Positions 54,240 to 62,494 of a stretch of DNA of 64,000 nucleotides are shown one piece after another. The DNA is from Arthrobacter sp. C9C5. GTDB lineage: Bacteria; Actinomycetota; Actinomycetes; Actinomycetales; Micrococcaceae. Position 1 is the first letter of the stretch; each line of letters opens with the position of its first letter. Location: assembly GCF_013359735.1 (NCBI RefSeq), contig NZ_JABFMX010000007.1, positions 62,001-126,000 on the forward strand, read 5' to 3'. The notes beneath the pieces were generated by a model. The model was not told the DNA's origin and made no database searches. It saw only the letters and a list, made by a program, of their open reading frames with translations. A program made the translations under genes and the position numbers.

Positions 54240-54734
54240 CTAGCTGCGGGTATTGCCGTCCGCCGCCCGGGTGGCGTCGATGAGCCGCATCATGGCGGCA
54301 TGCAGTTCGCCGACCTGCTCCCGGTCCAGGCCCAGCCGCGCCATCATGGTGCCGGGGACCGCCGTTGCCTGTTCCCTCAGCGCCGCGCCGCGGGGCGTCA
54401 GCCGCACGGCGAGGCTGCGCTCGTTGCCCTCGGCCCGTTGCCGGGTGATGTAGCCCGCCGCTTCAAGCCGCCGCAGCAGCGGCGAAATCGTGGCGGGTTC
54501 CTGGGCGAGGGCATCGCTGATGTCTCGGACGGTCCGGGGGCTGGATTCCCACAGGCAGAGCATCACGAGGTATTGCGGGTGGGTAAGTCCCAGCTTGTCG
54601 AGCACCGGTTTGTAGGCGCCGACCACGCTGCGGGATGCGACGGTCAGTGCGAAACAGAGCTGGTGTTCCAGCAGGAGATCCTCGTCCACGACGGCGGCTG
54701 CGGAACTTCCGCGGGTTCCGATGACATCGGTCAT
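54240..54734 (-). CDS. MarR family transcriptional regulator
   Basis: A 164-residue winged-helix regulator: 'LGLTHPQYLVMLCLWESSPR', the recognition helix region 'ISDALAQEPATISPLLRRLE' and wing 'GYITRQRAEGNERSLAVRLT' (20 residues). The N-terminal helix contains Cys ('QLCFALTVASR'), as in OhrR-type redox sensors, but the cognate peroxidase gene is not adjacent. It is divergent from two small genes, and its own palindrome lies in the 78-bp gap. Confidence 0.92.
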   Translation of the reverse strand: MTDVIGTRGSSAAAVVDEDLLLEHQLCFALTVASRSVVGAYKPVLDKLGLTHPQYLVMLCLWESSPRTVRDISDALAQEPATISPLLRRLEAAGYITRQRAEGNERSLAVRLTPRGAALREQATAVPGTMMARLGLDREQVGELHAAMMRLIDATRAADGNTRS

Positions 54735-54758
54735 CCGGCCTCCTTCAAATAGTTAGTG

Positions 54759-54773
54759 CGCTAATGATTAGCG
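54759..54773. promoter_or_regulatory. MarR-type palindrome in the marR/small-gene intergenic region
   Basis: CGCTAAT-G-ATTAGCG is a perfect inverted repeat around one base, 25 bp upstream of marR and 40 bp upstream of the small gene at 54813. Size and position fit an autoregulatory MarR operator controlling both directions. An adjacent TTAGTGCGCTAA (54753-54764) overlaps it. Confidence 0.65.
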
Positions 54774-54812
54774 TACACTGGTGGAACATCTGGTACGAAG
54801 GAGTGGGTAGCG

Positions 54813-55037
54813 ATGGCGAAGGACAACACCGCCCAGCGGTTCATGCGGGCGACCGGAAAGCTGCGGGCCGTCTTTGGCCCGGCCAGCCGAACCTCGCTCG
54901 GCCATGAGATGACCGAGCAGAACCGCCAGCTGCTGGCCCAGCGGCAGGCCGAGACCCAGCAGTGGGAGACCCTGCACCGGCCAGACGGCAGCACCTACGT
55001 GGTGCCCCGCAACCCAGAGGACAAGTCCCTGCGCTAG
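54813..55037 (+). CDS. Small hypothetical protein with 'FGPASR' motif (copy 1)
   Basis: A 74-residue polar protein: 'LRAVFGPASRTSLGHEMTEQ' then a helical Gln/Glu-rich stretch and C-terminal 'GSTYVVPRNPED'. No known domain. It shares FGPASR and the G-x-x-Y-x-V-x-R ending with the next gene (55208). Divergent from marR and probably controlled by it. AAGGAG 12 nt before the ATG. Confidence 0.7.
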   Translation: MAKDNTAQRFMRATGKLRAVFGPASRTSLGHEMTEQNRQLLAQRQAETQQWETLHRPDGSTYVVPRNPEDKSLR

Positions 55038-55207
55038 ACCGGCCCGGGCCGCGCCGCTGCCTGACCCCGGCGGGGATCCGACCTTGCCCGCCGCGCCTTT
55101 TGCCGCCGTCGGGCGTAAAATGAGCACACTGGCGCCGCCCGCGCCACCGCTGTTCCGAATGGCCATTAGCAGGAAGTGGCCAGTCAGCAGGAGAGGGGGT
55201 GGGAAAT

Positions 55208-55441
55208 ATGGCACATGCACTGAGGAAGGCTGCACTGAGCCGGCACCTGCACCCGTCGTCCTGGGTGCGGTTCCTGTTTGGCCCTGCCTCGCGGGGGGAT
55301 ACCTCCGCGCCGGTCGTGCACAGGCACGATGACTACGAGCACGCCTCGGAGGCCGATCTCGCAGGCTTCGAAGTGGAGACCGACTCGCAGGGACATCATT
55401 ACGCCGTCCGCCGGGAAGATCTCCCGAAGGAACAAGTCTGA
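55208..55441 (+). CDS. Small hypothetical protein with 'FGPASR' motif (copy 2)
   Basis: A 77-residue protein: basic N-terminus ('AHALRKAALSRHLHPSSWVR'), 'FLFGPASRGDTSAPV', an acidic middle and C-terminal 'GHHYAVRREDLPKE'. It has the same FGPASR and G-x-x-Y-x-V-x-R elements as the gene at 54813, spaced differently. ATG 55208 was chosen over GTG 55199 because GGAGAGGGGG is then at normal distance. The hairpin at 55470 ends the unit. Confidence 0.65.
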   Translation: MAHALRKAALSRHLHPSSWVRFLFGPASRGDTSAPVVHRHDDYEHASEADLAGFEVETDSQGHHYAVRREDLPKEQV

Positions 55442-55469
55442 CCCGCACGGAGGCAGGACGGAAACGAAA

Positions 55470-55500
55470 AAAGGGAGCGGCAGGTGCCGCTCCCTTTCCT
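55470..55500. terminator. Bidirectional terminator between small gene and lysC
   Basis: AAAGGGAGCGGC pairs with GCCGCTCCCTTT around AGGT, preceded by a run of A and followed by CCTG. Intrinsic-terminator shape for both convergent genes. Confidence 0.85.
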
Positions 55501-55535
55501 GTCGGCCGCGAAGCGATCCGTGGCCTCCGGAAGTC

Positions 55536-56894
55536 CTAGCGGCCCGTGCCGCCGTAAACCGTTGCCTCGTCCTCGCTGTCCAGGTCGAAGGCCTTGTGGA
55601 TGGCGCGGACGGCGTCGTCCAGCAGGTCGGCGTGGGTCACCACCGAGATGCGGATTTCCGAGGTGGAGATCATGTTGATGTTGATCCCGGCCTCGGAGAG
55701 TGCCGCGAAGAACCGTGCCGAGACGCCCGGGTGCGAGCGCATTCCGGCGCCGATCAGGGACAGCTTGCCGATCTTCTCGTTGTACTCGATGTTCTCGAAG
55801 CCGATCTCGGCCTGGGCGGCGCGGAGGGCGGCGAGGGCGTCGGCGCCTTCGACGATCGGCAGCGTGAAGGAGATGTCCGTCCGGCCGGTGCCGTGGGTGG
55901 AGACGTTCTGGACGATCATGTCGATGTTGGAGTGCGCGTCGGCGATGACCTGGAAGATGGCCGCAGCCTTGCCGGGGATGTCCGGAACGCCGACCACCGT
56001 GACCTTGGCTTCGGAACGGTCGTGTGCAACGCCGGAGATGATTGGCTGCTCCAAGGCAACTCCCTCTTGAATCGTGATCTTGTCATCGGCGCTGGGCAGG
56101 ACCCAGGTGCCTTCGTTCTGGCTGAATGAGGAACGGACGTGCAGCGGCACCCCGAAGCGGCGCGCGTATTCCACGCAGCGCAGGTGCAGGATCTTGGCAC
56201 CGGAGGCCGCGAGTTCCAGCATTTCCTCGCTGGAGATGCGGTCGATCTTCCGGGCGGACGGGACAACGCGCGGGTCCGCGGTGTAGATGCCGTCGACATC
56301 GGTGAAGATCTCGCAGACGTCGGCGTCGAGGGCCGCGGCCAGCGCCACCGCCGTCGTGTCCGAGCCTCCCCGGCCGAGCGTGGTGATCTCATTCGTCGTG
56401 CGGCTCATGCCCTGGAAGCCGGCGACAATCGCGATGTGCCCCTTGTCCAGGGCCGTGCGGATCCGGTGCGGGTCGACGTCGATGATCCGAGCCTTGCCGT
56501 GGATGCCGTCGGTGATCATGCCGGCCTGCGAACCAGTAAAGGACTGGGCGGAGGCGCCGTATTTGTTGATGGCCATCGCGAGCAGGGCCATGGAGATGCG
56601 CTCGCCGGCGGAGAGGAGCATGTCCATTTCCCGGGCCGGTGCGGAGTCGGTCACCTGGGCGGCCAGGTCGAGGAGTTCGTCGGTGGTGTCGCCCATCGCG
56701 GAAACCACGACGACGACTTCATCGCCGGCGTTGTGGGCGTCCACCACGCGCCGCGCGACCCGCTTGATACCTTCCGCGTCCGCCACGGAGGAACCGCCGA
56801 ACTTCTTCACGACGAGGTGCTTGGTGGCGGCAGGAATCGCCGGCAGCTCCTGCGGCTGCGGTCCGGGGTGGACTTCGGTAGTGGGCAAACTCAT
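55536..56894 (-). CDS. lysC: Aspartate kinase
   Basis: A 452-residue aspartokinase, first step of Lys/Thr/Met synthesis. Substrate loop '[20 protein letters not shown]' (20 residues), '[18 protein letters not shown]', '[18 protein letters not shown]' and two C-terminal ACT domains ('[20 protein letters not shown]', '[19 protein letters not shown]'). The 25 residues before the kinase domain are not part of the fold, so a shorter start cannot be excluded. An internal start that makes a separate beta subunit, as in some actinobacteria, is possible but not visible. The asd gene is not adjacent. Confidence 0.95.
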   Translation of the reverse strand: MSLPTTEVHPGPQPQELPAIPAATKHLVVKKFGGSSVADAEGIKRVARRVVDAHNAGDEVVVVVSAMGDTTDELLDLAAQVTDSAPAREMDMLLSAGERISMALLAMAINKYGASAQSFTGSQAGMITDGIHGKARIIDVDPHRIRTALDKGHIAIVAGFQGMSRTTNEITTLGRGGSDTTAVALAAALDADVCEIFTDVDGIYTADPRVVPSARKIDRISSEEMLELAASGAKILHLRCVEYARRFGVPLHVRSSFSQNEGTWVLPSADDKITIQEGVALEQPIISGVAHDRSEAKVTVVGVPDIPGKAAAIFQVIADAHSNIDMIVQNVSTHGTGRTDISFTLPIVEGADALAALRAAQAEIGFENIEYNEKIGKLSLIGAGMRSHPGVSARFFAALSEAGININMISTSEIRISVVTHADLLDDAVRAIHKAFDLDSEDEATVYGGTGR

Positions 56895-57074
56895 GCGCGC
56901 ACCCTCACTGGATCATCGGGGTTCTGGGCGAAGCTACTAAACGGCGCAACCGAACGGCGCGACAGCTACTTCTGAACCAAGTTTATCGCCGTCGGCGGCC
57001 CGGAGTTGAATTGTGACCGAACGCCAGACGGTGCCGGGCCGCTTCCGGTGCCCGCTCTTGGCGCCCGCCCCGGC

Positions 57075-57204
57075 GGACATGCCCTTCGTCCGTCCCGGGA
57101 AGTGGACATGTCCCCCTGCGGCTTCGGACATGCCCGCTGCTGGGCACGAAGGATGGACATATAGGCACTATGTCCATTCGCGGCGGGCGCAGTTGGGCAT
57201 GTCC
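57075..57204. repeat. Array of GGACATG(T/C)CC dyads (array 1)
   Basis: Five related sites in 130 bp: GGACATGCCC (57075), GGACATGTCC (57104), GGACATGCCC (57126), a spaced form GGACATA-N7-TATGTCC (57155-57175) and GGGCATGTCC (57195). The spaced form and the DNA after it match the tandem repeat at 61921-62235. The array fills much of the 433-bp gap between lysC and the GNAT gene; the rest is the 16-bp repeat at 57214 and promoter DNA. No coding potential is convincing here. Confidence 0.85.
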
Positions 57205-57213
57205 AACGCCCGG

Positions 57214-57290
57214 CGGGGCCATGATTGGGCGGGGCCATGATTGCGCGGGACCATGATTGGTCGGGGCCGTGTTTGCGCGGGGCCGCTGCC
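57214..57290. repeat. 16-bp tandem repeat, 4.8 copies
   Basis: Unit CGGGGCCATGATTGGG at 57214, 57230, 57246 and 57262, with a partial copy at 57278. Copies differ at 1-4 positions. It directly follows the dyad array and ends 38 bp before the GNAT stop codon. Confidence 0.9.
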
Positions 57291-57327
57291 CTGGACTGCC
57301 CGGTCCGCCTGCCCCGAGTTAACTGGT

Positions 57328-57906
57328 TCAGTCGGGCCGGTCGAGCCGGTAGCGCCAGGACGGAAGCTTCTTGCCTGCGGTGTCCTCGGCCGCGGTGAAA
57401 TAGCGGTCCGGGCGGAAGCCCAGGCTTTCCAGCAGCCTGCGCGAGGGGAGGTTGGGTTCGTAGACGCCGGCGAAGACAGTCCGGCTTCCACGGGCGGTGA
57501 ACAACCATTCCGCAAGGGCCCCGGCGGCTTCCCTGCCGAGGCCGAGCCCGTGGTGGTCCGGGTGCAGGATGTAGCCCAGGTTCGCGGCATGGGCAGGGAT
57601 CCTGCCGGGCACCGGGGGATCCTCTGAGTTCCAGGTCCGGCCGTCTCCAATGACGTCCCCGCTGGCCCGGAGCTGGATGGCCCAGCCGAAGTTGAACCAC
57701 TCTGCAGTGGAAGCCGCCGCAGCAGCCAGCACTTTCCGCGACCGGGCGCTGTTCGCGTCCGCGCTGAGGGCTTCGTGGGAGAGATACCGCACGGCATCCG
57801 GGTTGCCGCGGAACCGCAGGACGGCGCCGTCGTCGTCGGCGGTCAACGGACGCAGGATCAGGCGTTCGGTGCTGATCGTGGCGGGAGTGCCGCCGTCGGG
57901 GGCCAC
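57328..57906 (-). CDS. GNAT family N-acetyltransferase
   Basis: A 192-residue RimJ/RimL-like acetyltransferase: 'ISTERLILRPLTADDDGAVL' at the N-terminus, acetyl-CoA loop 'HPDHHGLGLGREAAGALAEW' (20 residues) and 'NLPSRRLLESLGFRPDRYF'. It would acetylate a protein N-terminus or a small amine; substrate unknown. The GTG start is 9 bp from the recR end, so it probably follows recR in one transcript. Confidence 0.85.
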   Translation of the reverse strand: MAPDGGTPATISTERLILRPLTADDDGAVLRFRGNPDAVRYLSHEALSADANSARSRKVLAAAAASTAEWFNFGWAIQLRASGDVIGDGRTWNSEDPPVPGRIPAHAANLGYILHPDHHGLGLGREAAGALAEWLFTARGSRTVFAGVYEPNLPSRRLLESLGFRPDRYFTAAEDTAGKKLPSWRYRLDRPD

Positions 57907-57914
57907 GGGGCCCG

Positions 57915-58514
57915 TCAGCTCAGCGCGTTGCGGCGGCCTTCGAAGGCGCGGCCCAGCGTGACTTCGTCGGCATATTCGAGGTCTCCGCCGACCGGGAGGC
58001 CGGACGCGAGCCGCGTGACGGCGATGCCGATCGACTTGAGCATCCGGGCGAGGTAGGTGGCCGTTGCTTCGCCCTCGAGGTTGGGGTCCGTCGCGATGAT
58101 GATTTCCTGGATGGCGCCGTCGTTGAGCCGGGTGAGCAGCTCGCGGATCCGAAGCTGTTCCGGGCCGATCCCGGCAATCGGGTTAATGGCGCCGCCCAGT
58201 ACGTGATACCGGCCGCGGAAGGAGCGGGTGCGCTCCACCGCCAGCACGTCCTTGGACTCCTCCACAACGCAGATCACGGAGGGGTCGCGGCGCGGATCCC
58301 GGCAGATGTTGCACAGCTCCTGCTCGGTGACGTTCCCGCACACCGTGCAGAACTTCACCCGCTCCTTCACCGTCGTGATGGCCTCGACCAGGCGCTTCAT
58401 GTCCTGCGGATCGGCTTCGAGGATGTGGAAGGCAAGCCGCTGGGCGGACTTGGGTCCGACGCCGGGAAGGCGGCCGAGCTCGTCGATCAGCTCCTGAACT
58501 GCACCTTCGTACAC
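57915..58514 (-). CDS. recR: Recombination mediator RecR
   Basis: A 199-residue protein of RecFOR gap repair. Helix-hairpin-helix '[20 protein letters not shown]' (20 residues), C4 zinc finger '[17 protein letters not shown]', Toprim '[17 protein letters not shown]' and C-terminal Walker-B-like end. Downstream of dnaX with a 51-bp gap, the common bacterial dnaX-recR order (no ybaB gene between them here). Confidence 0.96.
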   Translation of the reverse strand: MYEGAVQELIDELGRLPGVGPKSAQRLAFHILEADPQDMKRLVEAITTVKERVKFCTVCGNVTEQELCNICRDPRRDPSVICVVEESKDVLAVERTRSFRGRYHVLGGAINPIAGIGPEQLRIRELLTRLNDGAIQEIIIATDPNLEGEATATYLARMLKSIGIAVTRLASGLPVGGDLEYADEVTLGRAFEGRRNALS

Positions 58515-58565
58515 AATTTCCTCGTTCGTTTGGGGGAGTAGCGGCCCGCGCGGCCGCCGGGAGGG

Positions 58566-61500
58566 CTAGAAGCGCGGCGCCAGCGGGCTTCCATCCAGGG
58601 ACCGCTCTTCAAGCAGCTTCCCGCCCAGAATACGCTCGACGGCGGCGCGGCCGAAGACGCCCGACTCCTCGATGGTTTCGTCGTCGGCGCTGGGGATGTC
58701 CTGGACGTAGCTGGTGGCGGCGACGGCGGCGCGCGCCGGTGCCTTGGCCCGCCCGGCTTCCGCCTCGGGGCTGTTGGACAGGCGCTGGTAGAGGCTCTGC
58801 CGTCCGGAGGCCGGAGCGCCGACCGGAGCCGTGGCCGCGACCGGGGATGCCGCGGCCGTGATGACCGTGGGCCCGGCGGCGGCAGTGGCGGGCCTGGCTG
58901 CAGGGGCGAGCCCCGCTGCGGGTGCCCGGGTGGCAACGGCACCGTCGAATCCGGATCCGGAGCCGGATCCGGCCGAGAATGCGCCTACCGGCTCCGGGAT
59001 CTGGGCAGCCGCAGGCTCGTAGTGCGGCGGCTCCGGCTCGGGGGTACGCTGTGCGGCCTCCGGGGAGGTGTGTCGCCCCACGTTCAGTTCCGTGCCGACG
59101 GTCCAGACCCCTGGGGACTGCTCGACGGCGCGAGCCCACGGGTCCTTGGCGGCGTCCCTGGCCGCCGGTGCAGCTGCCGGGGCAGGTGCCTGGGTTGTGG
59201 CAGGAGCTTCCTTGCCGGACCGGGGTCGTGCCGCGGTGCGCACCGGTGCGGGCGCCGCTGGGGACGCCGCTGGGGACGCCGGCCGGGCGGCTGCCGCGGC
59301 TGAGGGATCCCAGTCCAGCGGCGGCTCTTCATCCAACGGCGGCGCATCCTCGTCCCGCGGGGGACCCCAGTCGTCGTCCGGGTACGAGTAAGAACCACCG
59401 GGCTCGGAGGCCGGGCCGTGGGACGGCTCAGAGGCCGGCCCTGTGGGCGCGGCGGTCGCTGCCGAGGCCGGCACGGTCTGCACCGGGGCTGGCACGGTCT
59501 GCACCGGGGCCGGCCGGGCAGGCTCCGGTGAGGGCGCAGGTGCGGACTGCGGCGCGGGCGTTTCCGCGGCGGCGGAAGGTCCGGCTTCGATCCCGTTGCC
59601 GGTTGCCAACGGGGATTCCGGTGCAGCCCCGGTCGCGGCGGGGGCCAGCCCCCAGGCCACATCCGCCGACGTGGCCGGAGCCTCCCGGCTAGCGGGCGCT
59701 TTTGGGTTTGGCTCAGAGCTCGCTGAGCTGTTGGTGCCGCCGGCGACGGCCGTGATCTGGCAGTCGATGCCGATCGTCTTGTGGATCGCCTGGCGCAGGT
59801 TCTCGGCGTGGTCTGCCCGGCCGAAAGCGCCGGCGAGCCCGGACGTCGTGAAGGACAGGGTCAGGACCTGGTCCTCGAAGTGGCCCACCTGCGCGTTGGG
59901 TTCGACGAGCGCCCAGGTGCTGCGCTTGATCTTGGTCAGGGTCTGCAGGATCTCGGGCCACGCACGGCGCAACACCTCGACGTCGGGTCCGGACCCGTAG
60001 GCCGCCGCGGGGGCGGGAGCATGGCCGGGCGCAGGGGTCGCTGCAGGGGAGCTAGCCGCGGGGCGCTCGGCCGGCTCATTCCGAGCCGGCTGGGACGGAG
60101 CCGCCGGTTGGGACGTGCCAGTCTGGGCCGATTCGGCCGGCGCCGAGGCGGCCGGTGCTTGCTCCGGACGGTTGGTCCGGACAGGCTGGCTTTCCGGCCG
60201 GGCTGCCGGTGCAGGAGCCGGGCGGGAGGCGCCGTTCGCGGACGCGGATTCCTCCACCGGCCAGTCGCTGGTGCTGACCCGCGGTGCCGTGAGCGCGGGC
60301 CGTTCCGGTTGCGCTTCCTGCGGAACCGCGGCCGGGGCCGGGCTCGCCGAGGGCGCACCAGCGGCGGCGGACGGGGTCCGGTCCGAGGTTTCTTCAGGCC
60401 GGTTCGAGACCGGGGCGGGCGGAGCGGCCTGAGCGGCTGCCGGAGCCGCGGCGGCCGGTCCCGCAGCAGGGGCGTGGCCGGCAGGTGCCGGTGCCGCGGC
60501 GAGAGCCGGCGACGCTGCGGGGGCCGGCGCCGCTGCTGGGGCGGGCGTCCCGACGTCGTTCCCGGCGTAATTCAGGCGCCGCTCCACCCGGTCGATCCGG
60601 GCGGCGATGCCGCGTTCGGTCTGCTCGGAGCTGGGCAGCAGGATGCGGGCGCACAGCAGCTCGAGGTGCAGCCGGGGGGACGTGGCACCGGTCATCTCGG
60701 TGAGCGCGGTGTTGGTGACATCCGCAGCGCGGGACAGTTCGGCCGCGCCGAGGTTGTGTGCCTGGTTTTGCATCCGCGCGATCTGGTCCGCGGGCATGCC
60801 GCGCAGGATCGACTGGGCACTCTCCGGCATGGCCTGCACGATGATCAGGTCACGGAAACGCTCGAGCAGGTCCTCGACGAAGCGCCGGGGGTCGTGGCCG
60901 GTCTGGATGACGCGGTCCACGGCGCGGAACACGGTGGCGGCGTCGGACGCGGCAACGGCCTCGACGACGTCGTCCAGCAGCGAGGCGTGCGTGTAGCCCA
61001 GCAGGGCCACGGCCAGTTCGTAGTCCAGGCCGGTCGGGCCGGCGCCGGCCATGAGCTGGTCCAGCACGGAAAGCGAATCGCGCACGGAGCCGCCGCCGGC
61101 GCGGATGACGAGCGAGAGGACGCCCGGGGCCACGGGGACGTTCTCCTGCCGGCACAGCAGTTCCAGGTATGCCATGAGCGGCTCCGGCGGGACCAGCCGG
61201 AACGGGTAGTGGTGGGTGCGGGACCGGATGGTGCCGATCACCTTGTCCGGTTCCGTGGTGGCGAAGATGAACTTGATGTGTTCCGGCGGCTCTTCGACGA
61301 TCTTGAGCAGCGCGTTGAAGCCGGCCGAGGTGACCATGTGGGCTTCGTCAATGATGAAGATCTTGTAGCGGTCGCGGACCGGCGCGTAGGTGGCGCGTTC
61401 GCGCAGGTCACGGGCGTCGTCGACGCCGCCGTGGCTCGCGGCGTCGATCTCGATCACGTCGAGCGAACCGGCGCCGCCGCGGGCCAGTTCGACGCAGCTG

Positions 61501-61733
61501 GGGCACACGCCGCAGGGAGTGTCGGTGGGGCCTTCGGCGCAGTTCAGGCAACGCGCAAGGATGCGGGCGGAGGTGGTTTTACCGCAGCCGCGGGGGCCGG
61601 AAAAGAGGTAGGCGTGGTTGACGCGGTTCTTCCGCAGGGCCGTCATCAGCGGGTCGGTGACGTGTTCCTGCCCGATAACGTCCGCGAACGAATCGGGGCG
61701 ATATCTGCGGTAAAGAGCGGTAGTAACAGTCAC
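58566..61733 (-). CDS. dnaX: DNA polymerase III subunits gamma/tau
   Basis: A 1055-residue clamp-loader ATPase. Walker A 'LFSGPRGCGKTTSARILARC' (20 residues), zinc cysteines in 'CLNCAEGPTDTPCGVCPSC', Walker B/DEAH 'KIFIIDEAHMVTSAGF' and 'SRTHHYPFRLVPPEPL'. Domain III ends near residue 370. The C-terminal 650 residues are extremely Ala/Pro/Glu-rich and disordered, apart from a folded tau-like patch near 'VLRRAWPEILQTLTKIKRST' (about 580-680). No A-rich slippery site for gamma production is evident in this GC-rich sequence, so only the tau form may be made. TTG/ATG alternatives are not needed; ATG 61733 fits 'TTALYRRYRPDSFADVIGQE'. Confidence 0.95.
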   Translation of the reverse strand: MTVTTALYRRYRPDSFADVIGQEHVTDPLMTALRKNRVNHAYLFSGPRGCGKTTSARILARCLNCAEGPTDTPCGVCPSCVELARGGAGSLDVIEIDAASHGGVDDARDLRERATYAPVRDRYKIFIIDEAHMVTSAGFNALLKIVEEPPEHIKFIFATTEPDKVIGTIRSRTHHYPFRLVPPEPLMAYLELLCRQENVPVAPGVLSLVIRAGGGSVRDSLSVLDQLMAGAGPTGLDYELAVALLGYTHASLLDDVVEAVAASDAATVFRAVDRVIQTGHDPRRFVEDLLERFRDLIIVQAMPESAQSILRGMPADQIARMQNQAHNLGAAELSRAADVTNTALTEMTGATSPRLHLELLCARILLPSSEQTERGIAARIDRVERRLNYAGNDVGTPAPAAAPAPAASPALAAAPAPAGHAPAAGPAAAAPAAAQAAPPAPVSNRPEETSDRTPSAAAGAPSASPAPAAVPQEAQPERPALTAPRVSTSDWPVEESASANGASRPAPAPAARPESQPVRTNRPEQAPAASAPAESAQTGTSQPAAPSQPARNEPAERPAASSPAATPAPGHAPAPAAAYGSGPDVEVLRRAWPEILQTLTKIKRSTWALVEPNAQVGHFEDQVLTLSFTTSGLAGAFGRADHAENLRQAIHKTIGIDCQITAVAGGTNSSASSEPNPKAPASREAPATSADVAWGLAPAATGAAPESPLATGNGIEAGPSAAAETPAPQSAPAPSPEPARPAPVQTVPAPVQTVPASAATAAPTGPASEPSHGPASEPGGSYSYPDDDWGPPRDEDAPPLDEEPPLDWDPSAAAAARPASPAASPAAPAPVRTAARPRSGKEAPATTQAPAPAAAPAARDAAKDPWARAVEQSPGVWTVGTELNVGRHTSPEAAQRTPEPEPPHYEPAAAQIPEPVGAFSAGSGSGSGFDGAVATRAPAAGLAPAARPATAAAGPTVITAAASPVAATAPVGAPASGRQSLYQRLSNSPEAEAGRAKAPARAAVAATSYVQDIPSADDETIEESGVFGRAAVERILGGKLLEERSLDGSPLAPRF

Positions 61734-61766
61734 AGCTAAACCCTACCAATCGGCACAGACATAAAA

Positions 61767-61853
61767 GACCCCCCATGCACCCGCCAGAGCCCATTTACCC
61801 TTGCTACCTTCCGGTCCTGGGGGAGTTCAACAGGATGACGCCACATGAGGGGC
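61767..61853 (-). ncRNA. ffs: Small signal recognition particle RNA (4.5S)
   Basis: Minus strand, about 87 nt: 5' GGCCCCTCATG pairs with 3' CATGGGGGGTC, and the apical domain contains CCAGGACCGGAAGGTAGCA, the conserved asymmetric loop and GGAA tetraloop that bind Ffh. Lacks an Alu domain, as in most actinobacteria. It lies 34 bp upstream of dnaX on the same strand, the usual place next to tRNA-Ser. Exact ends are approximate. Confidence 0.93.
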
Positions 61854-61920
61854 CGTCGATTAGTTTACCCGACGATCGGGTGTGCCCCGAATCCGCGAGT
61901 TGGCCTGCGGGTTCACGGTT

Positions 61921-62235
61921 GGACATGTCCACTTTTCGGGGCGGGGAGTGGGCATATGGGGACTATGTCCATCGGCGGATCTGGGCGCGGGGCATGTCCC
62001 GTGGCTGGAGATGGGTGCCCGGCCGGGGTGCGCGGGACATGTCCATTCCATGGGCCAGGGAGTGGGCATATGGGGACTATGTCCATCGGCGGATCTGGGC
62101 GCGGGGCATGCCCTGTGGCTGGAGATGGGTGCCCGGCCGGGGTACGCGGGACATGTCCATTCTTTGGGCTAGGGAGTGGGCATATGGGGACTATGTCCAT
62201 CGCGGGATTGGCGGGTGGGGCATGCCCTGTGGCGG
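61921..62235. repeat. 114-bp tandem repeat carrying GGACATGTCC dyads (array 2), about 2.75 copies
   Basis: GGACATGTCC occurs at 61921, 62035 and 62149, exactly 114 bp apart. Each unit also has a spaced dyad (GGGCATA-N7-TATGTCC, first at 61950-61970) and a GGGGCATG(T/C)CC site (first at 61989). The third unit is truncated and diverged after about 85 bp. Because 114 is divisible by 3, several reading frames stay open through it, but none looks like a real gene. Sequence and dyads match array 1 at 57075-57204. Confidence 0.93.
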
Positions 62236-62310
62236 CAGGACGGAGGGCTCAATTGGGCGAAGTCGGGAAGTTCAGGTAGTCTAGTATCTGCTTTTGATTC
62301 AGAAGCTACT

Positions 62311-62395
62311 GGAGAATTCGCCTAGCGGCCTATGGCGCACGCCTGGAACGCGTGTTGGGTTAACGCCCTCGGGGGTTCAAATCCCCCATTCTCCG
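62311..62395 (+). tRNA. tRNA-Ser (anticodon GGA)
   Basis: An 85-nt class II tRNA: acceptor GGAGAAT/ATTCTCC, D-arm GCCTAGCGGCCTATGGC, anticodon stem CACGC/GCGTG with loop CTGGAAC (GGA), long variable arm TGTTGGGTTAACGCCCTC and T-arm GGGGGTTCAAATCCCCC. CCA is not encoded. TAGTCT near 62277 is a likely -10. Terminator follows at once. Confidence 0.97.
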
Positions 62396-62400
62396 CGTTT

Positions 62401-62430
62401 GGCCCCGGTCCATCGGACCGGGGCCTTTTT
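62401..62430 (+). terminator. Intrinsic terminator of tRNA-Ser
   Basis: Perfect 11-bp stem GGCCCCGGTCC/GGACCGGGGCC, 3-nt loop ATC, followed by TTTTT. Confidence 0.95.
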
Positions 62431-62494
62431 GCGTCCTGCCGCCCGCGCCCCACAGTCACGCGCCCCGCAGTCACGATCCGCCGCCCAGTCGCAC

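Noticed and set aside
59781..61739. 652-codon plus-strand frame opposite dnaX
   Set aside because: Antisense to the conserved ATPase domain and the Ala/Pro-rich tail of dnaX.
61921..62235. CRISPR array or integron at the tRNA
   Set aside because: Whole 114-bp units are repeated including the would-be spacers; there is no integrase or cas gene and the tRNA 3' end is not duplicated.
61775..62284. 169-codon plus-strand reading frame (and others) through the 114-bp repeats
   Set aside because: It begins antisense to the 4.5S RNA and stays open only because the repeat length is a multiple of three; several frames are open at once and no ribosome site or protein-like composition is seen.
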